From positions 1 to 39,730 of the forward strand of contig JAFLVP010000015.1 in the NCBI GenBank assembly GCA_022508265.1: a stretch of 39,730 nucleotides of DNA, read 5' to 3'. The notes under the pieces were generated by a model. That model was not told the DNA's origin. It did no database searches and saw nothing but the letters and a program-made list of their open reading frames with translations. Shown here one piece after another: positions 32,958-39,730 of the stretch (within the stretch, counting starts at the first letter, position 1; the number at the start of each line of letters is the position of its first letter). The stretch is from Clostridiales bacterium (lineage in GTDB: Bacteria > Bacillota > Clostridia > Christensenellales > Borkfalkiaceae). A program made the position numbers and the translations under genes.

Positions 32958-32986
32958 TTGTTTTTTACGGCAAAATAGTATATTAT
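32958..32986 (+). promoter_or_regulatory. Promoter of the orphan lipoprotein gene
   Basis: TTGTTT 32958-32963, 17-bp spacer, TATTAT 32981-32986; GGGAGG before ATG 33041. Between the preceding terminator and this promoter (32851-32957) I see nothing. Confidence 0.6.
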
Positions 32987-33040
32987 ATATTTGAAGAGCT
33001 TTATAAAGTCTTCGATTTTCACAAATACTGGGAGGTTTTT

Positions 33041-34879
33041 ATGAAAAAGATTTTTATTGGTTTCATCATTGCCTTTGCTCTCACTTTGACTTCTGGGATT
33101 TGCTTGACTGCTTGCGGTGGCAATGATCCGAAAAAGATCAATGTTACTATGGAGCAATACAGCGGCGACGGCATTTCAAATGTCACCCTTTTTGCCGCAA
33201 GTAAAGCAGATTTTGAAAATGCCGATGGCGACACCGATTTCGGTGTTTTTTCCAACCGCGGTAATATCTACAGCTATGGATATACACAAACGGTTGATTT
33301 GAGGCAAGGCGAATATCTTGCCATCGTTGCAATGAATCTTGCAGAATCCCATGTGATGCTTGCGGGTGGGTTCACAGGGCAGGCTGAGTCAGACGTGCAA
33401 TTGGAAATTAACGGTGTTGTCAGCAACTTCTATTCAACAGGCATTTTCAGCGGAAGTGATATGTATATTCCTTTTGCGGGTTATCAATATTGGACGTTTG
33501 TCGGAAATGATTTCTTTAGAATGTCCGAAGACGACGTGATGTACACATTTTCCGGCGACATAACCGTTAAATTGGTCGGTAACGCTACAATCAAGACTTA
33601 CGCACCGAAAGTTACTTTAAAGAACTACGACGAAAACAATACAAAATATAACGATTTGGTGTTTAACATTTACAAAAACGAAAGCCTGCTTGAATATAAC
33701 GGCAAAACCGAGTTGTCGACTTTGGAATTAAAAGCGGCTTTTGAAAAAGAAGTTGAAGATAAAAACGCCACGTATTATGACAAGTATAAAGTGGTTGCCT
33801 ACTTTGAAAACCATGCAAAATTCATCCCGAACTACGGTAGTTTTGCCGGCTCACGCAGCAACCTCAACGATGATTTGGAAATAGAATTTTATGAAATGGA
33901 TTATTTTTATGCAAATGGGCAAGAAATCGTATTGGACTTCACCGCTTTCGATGACGTTACGGTTGAAGAGTTATCGATGATTCCTTTTGAAAAATGGTAT
34001 TGGGAAAATAGTCATTTTGCGATTTACGATTCAATGTATGAAGACGGCAATTATCAATTTATCGTTGACGGCAAAGCCCCGCAAGACACGTTGACCTTGC
34101 TTGAATACCGTGAGGCAAATAACCTTAAAGTAAAAACGGTTGTCAGCGAACTTGTTGCGTTTATTTTAAAAGACAGCAGCATGACACTTGTCAGCGGTAA
34201 TATGCCAGGTTGGTCGGATAATAATTATTACACTCTTACTGCCGACGATATAGAAATAGGTGCAGAGGTTGCGGATAAACCGGGTTACCGTTATGTAACT
34301 ATTGATTTCGGCGATTATAAATGTTACCGTTTTAATGACTATAATAAATTAACTTTCCGTGCTCATTACGGGGTAAGCGAGGGCGAGGGAATGTATGCAT
34401 ATCATCCGTATAATTTCAATTCCCTTAAACAACTGCAAAAAGTTGAATTTGTAAACGAAGGAACCGAAAATAATGGTTCGGAGTATTTCACCGAATGGGA
34501 CGGCTTGAAATCTGCAACTGATAATATGAACCAAATCCCGTATCTTGGCGATAATTATTCCGACCAATGGAGTGATCAGGACGGCTGTTATTATTTTGGC
34601 GGCGAAGTAGAACTCTATTTGGGAAGAGGCGGAGGCCCTACAGGCAGCTCAAACGATGTAAATACCTTGGAATTGACTATTTCAAGAGAGGGCGAAGCCG
34701 ACATAACTTTAACATTAACAAGAGCTACTTCTTTAGATCAAAATTGGATTTTAGAGGGCTCCTATGATTGGATAACTTGCGAATTTGACAATGATATTTA
34801 TCAAACCAGATTAGTGATTAAATCAGACAAAGTAACAAAGGTCAGCGGTAAAGTGACGATTACTGCAACAAATCAATAA
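33041..34879 (+). CDS. Large lipoprotein of unknown function
   Basis: 612 residues. Signal peptide and lipobox LTAC with Cys25, so lipid-anchored outside the membrane. The mature part is acidic, rich in Tyr, Asn, Asp and Gly, and looks all-beta; I recognise no domain or catalytic motif. Repeated features are aromatic Tyr/Trp pairs (YQYWTF, KWYWENSHF) of the kind seen in carbohydrate-binding folds, and a Gly-rich loop (GRGGGPTGSS). Its codons look more AT-ending than those of glmS or trkH, which may mean a transferred or fast-evolving gene. ATG 33041 with GGGAGG; own promoter and strong terminator. Confidence 0.8.
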   Translation: MKKIFIGFIIAFALTLTSGICLTACGGNDPKKINVTMEQYSGDGISNVTLFAASKADFENADGDTDFGVFSNRGNIYSYGYTQTVDLRQGEYLAIVAMNLAESHVMLAGGFTGQAESDVQLEINGVVSNFYSTGIFSGSDMYIPFAGYQYWTFVGNDFFRMSEDDVMYTFSGDITVKLVGNATIKTYAPKVTLKNYDENNTKYNDLVFNIYKNESLLEYNGKTELSTLELKAAFEKEVEDKNATYYDKYKVVAYFENHAKFIPNYGSFAGSRSNLNDDLEIEFYEMDYFYANGQEIVLDFTAFDDVTVEELSMIPFEKWYWENSHFAIYDSMYEDGNYQFIVDGKAPQDTLTLLEYREANNLKVKTVVSELVAFILKDSSMTLVSGNMPGWSDNNYYTLTADDIEIGAEVADKPGYRYVTIDFGDYKCYRFNDYNKLTFRAHYGVSEGEGMYAYHPYNFNSLKQLQKVEFVNEGTENNGSEYFTEWDGLKSATDNMNQIPYLGDNYSDQWSDQDGCYYFGGEVELYLGRGGGPTGSSNDVNTLELTISREGEADITLTLTRATSLDQNWILEGSYDWITCEFDNDIYQTRLVIKSDKVTKVSGKVTITATNQ

Positions 34880-34885
34880 AATATT

Positions 34886-34922
34886 AAAAAGAACCAACTT
34901 GATAAAAGTTGGTTCTTTTATT
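34886..34922. terminator. Terminator after the orphan lipoprotein
   Basis: AAAAGAACCAACTT / AAGTTGGTTCTTTT, loop GATAA, ending in a T run; symmetric A/T flanks allow use from both sides. Confidence 0.9.
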
Positions 34923-35026
34923 TGTATCAAAACTCCTAATCGGGTACTACTGTTCTATATTTGCATATTTTAAGCAATATTTTTTCGTTGTTGCCTCGGT
35001 CTCTGCTGTGCGGTGGAGTACGGTAT

Positions 35027-36499
35027 TTATTCGTCGTTCTGCGTATCGTCGGTAACAGCCGCCTCCGCCTGAACGGTTTCGGGAACTCCGACAGCGGGAG
35101 CTTCGGGAAGTGCGGGAGTTTTGAGAACCTTTTTGCGTATCGCCAAAAATGCGTAATACCCTCCTGTGAAGGCCCAGAACAAGGCGACGTAGACGAGGTA
35201 TAACACTATCAGGTAGGAAAGATAGAACATGCAGTCTGCAATTTTAAAGGGTATGTAATAGAAAGGTATGGGCAGGGGGTTGACCTGCGTAAACGCAAAG
35301 TTCAAAGGAGCCATATCCGCGCCCGTTCCGTATTCGCCTATCGTCAAGGTGTATCCGTTAAACGAATAATTTTGAATAAAGGTCGTCAAAAGTCCGCCGA
35401 CTACCGTTGCAACGACTATTACAAGGCAGTAGTAGATAAGCGGAATAACGCAGTCGCGCGGGGTAAACTTGTAATGCCCCAAAGCCGAGGGCAGTACGGA
35501 GAGCGCGAACAAAAGGCAGTGCGTAAGGCAGAAATAGAGTATGGAATAACTGAAAATAATTCCGTAGTTTGACATCTCGTCCTTGCCGAAGTAGAAGAAC
35601 ACCGTCAGCGCGCCCGCCGCGTGAACGAAGAAAGCAATCGCGTACAGCACCCGTTTTTTCAAAATTACCGCAACAGAGGCAATGTAAACGCCTATATTGC
35701 ATATAAAGAGGGGTACGCAGGAAAATACCGTATTGTAGACGTTGTAGCCGTCCCCCATAATTACGGAGTCCTTGCTGTGGTACTGAATTAAAAGCACTAT
35801 CGCAATCGCAACGAGATAATCCTGTTGCTGTTTTTTGTCCTTATTTTTAAGGAAGTAATACCCCGCTATGGTAACTCCCGCAAGTATTATGAGTGCAAGG
35901 AAGTGCCAAACGGTAAAGTTTTTAAATAATAAAAATGGAACGCGTGAAAAGTCTTTGGTGTCAAAGAAGTTTTCAAAGATATTCAAGGGCATAACCCCGA
36001 GCATAGCAAAGGGAAAGTAGACAAAACTGCGCTTATCTACTTTGAACCCGTCGCGCACGAAAAGGAGTGCGCATACCGCAGCAATCAGCACACAGGAAAT
36101 ACAGAAAAGGGTTATGTTCGCCGCCTTGGGTATAAATTCGTTTATGCTTGCAAAGGTGTCTTGAACGGGGTCGGCTCCGCCCGTCATCATAGTTTTGTCA
36201 AAGAATCCGCCGAACGTGCACAGCGATATTACCGTGAACACGGGGAGCACGTACTTTGCTATGTCCGAACAGCATTTCTTGTTGTAGAACACCGCAAGGG
36301 GCAAAAGTAGAAGCCCCGACTTTTTTACCCACTGACTGAGCACGAAAAAGAAGCTGAACTGCTCTGTTCCGCTGTTCAAAAGCCCTATTCTGTTGAATAT
36401 GTAGTAGTCGGATACGGTAAACGAAAGGATAAGCGAAACGGCAAGCAGTAGCGCCGTACAGCTTTTAAGCGCTATATCCGTATATTTTTTGGTTTTCAT
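35027..36499 (-). CDS. Polytopic membrane protein of unknown function
   Basis: 490 residues with about ten to twelve hydrophobic helices and a short disordered acidic C-terminal tail (PEAPAVGVPETVQAEAAVTDDTQNDE) in or outside the cytoplasm. No transporter or glycosyltransferase signature I can name. ATG 36499 lies exactly six bases after a consensus TATAAT with TTGACA 17 bp upstream and no SD, so a leaderless mRNA is predicted. Divergent from the DUF1858 gene. Confidence 0.75.
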   Translation of the reverse strand: MKTKKYTDIALKSCTALLLAVSLILSFTVSDYYIFNRIGLLNSGTEQFSFFFVLSQWVKKSGLLLLPLAVFYNKKCCSDIAKYVLPVFTVISLCTFGGFFDKTMMTGGADPVQDTFASINEFIPKAANITLFCISCVLIAAVCALLFVRDGFKVDKRSFVYFPFAMLGVMPLNIFENFFDTKDFSRVPFLLFKNFTVWHFLALIILAGVTIAGYYFLKNKDKKQQQDYLVAIAIVLLIQYHSKDSVIMGDGYNVYNTVFSCVPLFICNIGVYIASVAVILKKRVLYAIAFFVHAAGALTVFFYFGKDEMSNYGIIFSYSILYFCLTHCLLFALSVLPSALGHYKFTPRDCVIPLIYYCLVIVVATVVGGLLTTFIQNYSFNGYTLTIGEYGTGADMAPLNFAFTQVNPLPIPFYYIPFKIADCMFYLSYLIVLYLVYVALFWAFTGGYYAFLAIRKKVLKTPALPEAPAVGVPETVQAEAAVTDDTQNDE

Positions 36500-36505
36500 A
36501 GTTAT

Positions 36506-36534
36506 ATTATAATAATTTATATATATTTTGTCAA
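36506..36534 (-). promoter_or_regulatory. Consensus promoter of the 35027 membrane protein, predicted leaderless
   Basis: Minus strand: TTGACA (36529-36534), 17-bp spacer, TATAAT (36506-36511), ATAACT, ATG. Both hexamers are perfect. Confidence 0.85.
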
Positions 36535-36580
36535 TCGGGCGCGAAAGAGGTGCAAATAGTAAATATTGCCTTTAATTTGA

Positions 36581-36609
36581 TTGTAAAACCCGAAAATTTG
36601 TGCTATACT
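36581..36609 (+). promoter_or_regulatory. Promoter of the DUF1858 gene
   Basis: TTGTAA 36581-36586, 17-bp spacer, TATACT 36604-36609; TGGAGA before ATG 36643. Confidence 0.65.
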
Positions 36610-36642
36610 TATAATATAAAATCAATTTTTGGAGATATAATT

Positions 36643-36843
36643 ATGGCAAAAATAACCAAGGACACTTTAATTGCGGATTGTCTTAAAATAAACCCCAACA
36701 GTGCGGAAATTCTTATGTCGGTAGGTATGCACTGCCTCGGCTGTGCAATGGCTCACGGCGAAACGGTAGGAGAGGCGGTATTCGTTCACGGAAACGATTT
36801 GGACGCTCTTTTGGAAAAGCTCAACGAAGGCATCGAAGATTGA
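36643..36843 (+). CDS. DUF1858 redox-disulfide protein
   Basis: 66 residues: MAKITKDTLIADCLKINP...AEILMSVGMHCLGCAMAHGETVGEA. This is the DUF1858 / hybrid-cluster-associated redox disulfide family, with a CxxC (CLGC) at the start of a helix. Related domains occur beside iron-sulfur and nitrosative-stress proteins such as ScdA/RIC (family knowledge); the partner here is unknown. Start at ATG 36643 with TGGAGA; an in-frame upstream start at 36550 overlaps the promoter. Closed by the hairpin at 36850. Confidence 0.88.
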   Translation: MAKITKDTLIADCLKINPNSAEILMSVGMHCLGCAMAHGETVGEAVFVHGNDLDALLEKLNEGIED

Positions 36844-36849
36844 TTGACA

Positions 36850-36879
36850 GCACCGCGGCATAAAGTCGCGGCGCTTTTA
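36850..36879 (+). terminator. Terminator after the DUF1858 gene
   Basis: GC-A-CCGCG / CGCGG-C-GC stem around GCATAAAGT, then TTTTAT. Possibly leaky, since the next gene has no clear promoter. Confidence 0.65.
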
Positions 36880-36893
36880 TAGATGATTAAATT

Positions 36894-37568
36894 ATGAATA
36901 ACGGAAATCTCCCTCCCAAGCCGGTCATAATTGCCGCAATTCTGCCTCTTATTGTTGCACTTCCGTGCATGATTGTTTCCGCGTATTTCGGCGTATCGCG
37001 CGGCGTGATTATTTCGATAGTCGCGCTGATTTCCTACTACGTTATTTTCGGTATAATATACGCAGTAATAACCTTGAAACACGACGAGCAGCAAAAGGAA
37101 ATTAACAGAGCCGCAAGCATACCTTTAAAGATAGGTACGGTATTGTTAATGGTTTTTTCCGTTCTGACGGTCGGAGGGGCGTTTGTAGCGTTCGGTTTTG
37201 GCAAGATTGAGATAGGCGTCGCGTGCGTTGTCGCTTTTGTTTCGGGTGTGATTATATTCGTGATAATAATCGCCCTTTCTTCGCGCGTGCGCAAAACTCC
37301 GCCCAAGTCCGCAAACAGGCGGGGCGAGGGCGTTTGCACGGCGTGCGTATCCTGCATCGGAGTTTCCTATTTGACAGGATTTGCTAAGGTTGACGGAAAG
37401 ATTGTTCCCAAGTACGGCGACAAGTCGACGTATAAAATTATAGTGGAAATCGACGGGAGGAGACTGACTGCGTACAGCCACTCCGTGTATAAAATAGGCG
37501 ACACGGTGCAAATTGCATATGCCGACCGTTCAAACAAAGGCTACATAATACAAAATAGCGACGATTGA
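36894..37568 (+). CDS. Hypothetical membrane protein with a Cys triad and small C-terminal beta domain
   Basis: 224 residues. Four helices (about 12-30, 37-58, 78-100, 106-128), then a ~90-residue soluble part with CTACVSC (147-153) and a beta-rich tail: the run Y.IIVEIDGRRLTAYSHSVYKIGDTVQIAYADRSNKGYII resembles the SH3/OB-like end of NfeD or DUF3592-type proteins. ATG 36894 has no SD and no firm promoter; it lies 50 bp after the DUF1858 stop, so it may depend on read-through past the hairpin at 36850. Function unknown. Confidence 0.7.
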   Translation: MNNGNLPPKPVIIAAILPLIVALPCMIVSAYFGVSRGVIISIVALISYYVIFGIIYAVITLKHDEQQKEINRAASIPLKIGTVLLMVFSVLTVGGAFVAFGFGKIEIGVACVVAFVSGVIIFVIIIALSSRVRKTPPKSANRRGEGVCTACVSCIGVSYLTGFAKVDGKIVPKYGDKSTYKIIVEIDGRRLTAYSHSVYKIGDTVQIAYADRSNKGYIIQNSDD

Positions 37569-37675
37569 GCCTTATCCGTTCTTTGCACCGACGGCTTTGC
37601 ATTGCAATTCCGTACCGCCTCGGAGTGAACTCTAACCTGATTATTATAGGGCATCGGGAAATTTTTCCGTTGCTC

Positions 37676-37704
37676 TTGTTTTTTTTCAAGACCTATGTTA
37701 TAAT
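37676..37704 (+). promoter_or_regulatory. Promoter of the COG2509 flavoprotein
   Basis: TTGTTT 37676-37681, 17-bp spacer, TATAAT 37699-37704; AAGGGAGG before ATG 37739. Confidence 0.7.
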
Positions 37705-37738
37705 AATTTTCGGACGACCTTTTTAAGGGAGGAAGCAT

Positions 37739-39112
37739 ATGAAAAACTATGACGTAATTATAATAGGAGCGGGACCGGGCGGTATCTTTTCGGCGTACGA
37801 AATTTCGCATAAAAAGCCGAATTTAAAGGTGGCTGTGTTCGAGGCGGGACACGCCTTGGAGGAGAGAAAGTGCCCTATAGACGGCGACAAGGTTAAGACC
37901 TGCATTAACTGCAATAACTGCTCAATAATGAGCGGTTTCGGCGGTGCAGGCGCCTTTTCGGACGGAAAATACAACATTACTAACGACTTCGGCGGCACCC
38001 TTCACGAGTATATCGGAAAGAGACGCGCGCTCGAGCTTATGCGCTACGTGGACGAAATCAATATGCGCTACGGCGGCGAGGGCACCAAGCTGTATTCCAC
38101 CGCCGGAACGACCTTAAAAAAAGAGTGTATTCGCCACGACTTGCACCTTTTGGACGCATCCGTGCGCCATTTGGGTACGGATATCAACTACGTCGTTTTG
38201 CAGAACCTCTATCTCGATTTAAAGGACAAAGTCGACTTTTACTTCGATACGCCCGTCGAAAGCTTGCAGGCAGTGGAGGGCGGATACGAAATCAGATGCA
38301 AAAAAAGCTCGTACACCTGCCGCAACTGCGTAATTTCCGTCGGCAGGAGCGGCAGCAAGTGGATGGAAAAAGTCTGCAGGGAGCTGAATATCCCCACGAG
38401 GTCCAACCGCGTGGATATAGGCGTCAGAGTGGAGCTCCCCTTCGAGGTCTTTGCCCATCTCACCGACGAGCTGTACGAGAGTAAAATAGTCTACCGCACT
38501 CAAAAGTACGGCGACAGGGTGCGCACCTTCTGTATGAACCCCAAGGGCGTGGTCGTAAACGAGAACACCAACGGAATAATTACGGTAAACGGTCACAGCT
38601 ACGAGGACCCCTCAAAGCACACAATGAACACCAACTTTGCATTGCTCGTTGCAAAGCATTTTTCGGAACCCTTTAAGGACTCCAACGGCTACGGCGAATC
38701 CATTGCAAAACTTTCGAATATGCTCGGCGGAGGCGTCATTGTTCAGCGCTTCGGCGATTTGATAAGGGGCAGGCGTTCAACGCCGACCCGCATCGAGGAG
38801 GCGTTTGTAACCCCTACTTTAAACGCAACGCCGGGCGACTTGAGCCTCGTTCTTCCCAAGCGTATTCTCGACGGAATTATAGAAATGATTTACGCTTTGG
38901 ATAAAGTCGCCCCCGGCACGGCAAACGACGACACCCTTTTATACGGCGTAGAGGTCAAGTTCTACAATATGGAAGTCGAGGTCGACGAAAAACTGCAATC
39001 CCGCTACGAGGGCTTGTACATCATCGGCGACGGAAGCGGAATTACGCACTCTCTCTCGCACGCCTCGGCAAGCGGTGTGCACGTCGCAAGCAATATAATC
39101 AAAACGCTTTGA
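37739..39112 (+). CDS. FAD-dependent dehydrogenase (COG2509 type)
   Basis: 457 residues. N-terminal FAD loop DVIIIGAGPGGIFSAYEI; then EAGHALEERKCP with CINCNNCSIMSGFGGAGAFSDGKYN (about 46-80), the conserved Cys-rich stretch of this uncharacterised NAD(P)/FAD oxidoreductase group; C-terminal GLYIIGDGSGITHSLSHASASG is the second FAD contact. Substrate unknown; related proteins are geranylgeranyl-reductase/HI0933-like. ATG 37739 with AAGGGAGG. Own promoter and terminator. Confidence 0.9.
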   Translation: MKNYDVIIIGAGPGGIFSAYEISHKKPNLKVAVFEAGHALEERKCPIDGDKVKTCINCNNCSIMSGFGGAGAFSDGKYNITNDFGGTLHEYIGKRRALELMRYVDEINMRYGGEGTKLYSTAGTTLKKECIRHDLHLLDASVRHLGTDINYVVLQNLYLDLKDKVDFYFDTPVESLQAVEGGYEIRCKKSSYTCRNCVISVGRSGSKWMEKVCRELNIPTRSNRVDIGVRVELPFEVFAHLTDELYESKIVYRTQKYGDRVRTFCMNPKGVVVNENTNGIITVNGHSYEDPSKHTMNTNFALLVAKHFSEPFKDSNGYGESIAKLSNMLGGGVIVQRFGDLIRGRRSTPTRIEEAFVTPTLNATPGDLSLVLPKRILDGIIEMIYALDKVAPGTANDDTLLYGVEVKFYNMEVEVDEKLQSRYEGLYIIGDGSGITHSLSHASASGVHVASNIIKTL

Positions 39113-39127
39113 TATAATAAAGCAGTT

Positions 39128-39156
39128 AAGCCCGGGGCTATTGCCTACGGGCTTTT
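39128..39156 (+). terminator. Terminator after the COG2509 gene
   Basis: AAGCCCG / CGGGCTT stem with a GGGCTATTGCCTA loop and a TTTT tail. Confidence 0.75.
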
Positions 39157-39179
39157 CCATTTATGGAAAAATCTTTGCA

Positions 39180-39208
39180 TTGCGCTGAATTCGGGCGTTT
39201 GGTATAAT
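39180..39208 (+). promoter_or_regulatory. Promoter of the SH3/NlpC-like lipoprotein
   Basis: TTGCGC 39180-39185, 17-bp spacer, TATAAT 39203-39208; AAGGAGAG before ATG 39228. Confidence 0.65.
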
Positions 39209-39227
39209 GATTACAAGGAGAGAGAAA

Positions 39228-39730
39228 ATGAAAAAAATCAATAAATTTTTGACGGTATTCGCGGCAATGATTGCGGCGGCGACCCTCGGCGGATGCGCTA
39301 CCCGCAACAATAAAGGGGAGGCGTATATTCCCCCCGTCGAGGAGAGGGAAGAGAACAATACGCCCGCTCAAACGCCCGAAATTACCGTACCCGAAACTCC
39401 CGTTCAAAAGACCGCAACTTACTTGCGCGTAACGGGCGACGGGGTAAATATCCGCTCGGGTGCGGGGACAAGCTATACCACCCTTGGCATGGTGGAAAAG
39501 AATACTCTGTACGCCTGCTTGGGAAAGAGCGGAAACTGGTACATAACCAAGTTCAAGGACAAGACTGCGTACATATCCGAAAAATATTGCGCGCTTTTAG
39601 AAATGGATGAGAGCGACGAAGAGTGCATAGAGAGCGTAATTCAAAGCGGCTTGCGCTTTATGGGTGTAAAGTACGTTTACGGCGCCGTACGCTTACACGA
39701 CGGCAAGGGCAACAAACTCAAAAACTTTAC
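39228..39730 (+). CDS. SH3-domain lipoprotein, probable NlpC/P60 cell-wall hydrolase (3' partial)
   Basis: 167 residues visible; the frame runs off the right edge. Signal peptide with lipobox LGGC (Cys23), a Pro/Glu-rich spacer (30-62), a bacterial SH3 domain (about 64-125, VTGDGVNIRSGAGTSY..LGMV) and then the start of what looks like an NlpC/P60 peptidase (ESVIQSGLRFMGVKYVYGA, about 135-153). The catalytic Cys would fall at or after the window edge, so hydrolase activity is not proven here. Such proteins cut peptidoglycan stem peptides outside the membrane. ATG 39228 with AAGGAGAG. Confidence 0.82.
   Translation, partial: MKKINKFLTVFAAMIAAATLGGCATRNNKGEAYIPPVEEREENNTPAQTPEITVPETPVQKTATYLRVTGDGVNIRSGAGTSYTTLGMVEKNTLYACLGKSGNWYITKFKDKTAYISEKYCALLEMDESDEECIESVIQSGLRFMGVKYVYGAVRLHDGKGNKLKNF

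Overview
The window comes from a low-to-medium GC Firmicutes-type bacterium, most likely an uncultured gut Clostridia (Christensenellales/Borkfalkiaceae-like; this placement is inference from gene style, not from a marker gene). Support: strong Shine-Dalgarno (SD) sites (AGGAGG type) on many genes, sigma-A promoters almost all with a 17-bp spacer, LTAC lipoboxes, a BspA-like leucine-rich-repeat protein, InlB B-repeats, a conjugated bile-salt hydrolase, ECF-type vitamin uptake, and a ComFC/TrkA/GlmS housekeeping set. No phage, transposase, CRISPR array or rRNA was seen.

Layout. 1-1001: 3' part of a collagen-like surface protein. 1317-2304: ECF transporter S component overlapping a DUF1893 (TM1506-like) gene. 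2516-4408: SGNH esterase lipoprotein. 4499-4672: small acidic protein. 4787-9308 (minus): ktrB, ktrA, comFC, glpK, bracketed by five copies of a short dispersed repeat. 9635-12796 (plus): glmM and glmS, the route to glucosamine-1-P for the cell wall. 12824-13624 (minus): tyrosine phosphatase. 13747-14093: tRNA-Ser(UGA) preceded by two tRNA-derived repeat units. 14396-16730: sirtuin with a mini-ORF leader, a YwaF-like membrane protein and a small membrane protein. 16962-19774: trkA-trkH. 19830-26228: tcdA, bile-salt hydrolase, giant BspA-like protein, radC. 26269-30916 (minus): phosphoglucomutase, membrane protein, YfcE-type phosphodiesterase, rdgB, trmL. 31045-39730: Na/Pi cotransporter, orphan lipoprotein, polytopic membrane protein, DUF1858 protein, Cys-containing membrane protein, COG2509 flavoprotein, and the start of an SH3/NlpC-P60-like lipoprotein.

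How they fit together. The window is mostly chromosomal core with a few host-facing genes between: collagen-like protein, esterase, BspA-like protein and bile-salt hydrolase are what a gut-wall or digesta dweller would carry. Two separate potassium systems (one-RCK Ktr type, two-RCK Trk type) lie 8 kb apart.

Most unusual signals: (1) five minus-strand genes have a good -35/-10 with exactly six bases between the -10 and the ATG and no usable SD, predicting leaderless mRNAs, and ktrB is close to this; (2) glmM has a perfect SD placed before ACG exactly where the family has ATG; (3) two 87-bp-period units sharing the 5' end of tRNA-Ser lie between the tRNA promoter and the tRNA; (4) a five-copy dispersed motif with a CATATATG core stands in opposite orientations on both sides of glpK-comFC-ktrA; (5) a dense CATATG cluster lies between ktrB and glmM; (6) the 5' UTR of the YwaF-like gene can form a pseudoknot that reaches the start codon.
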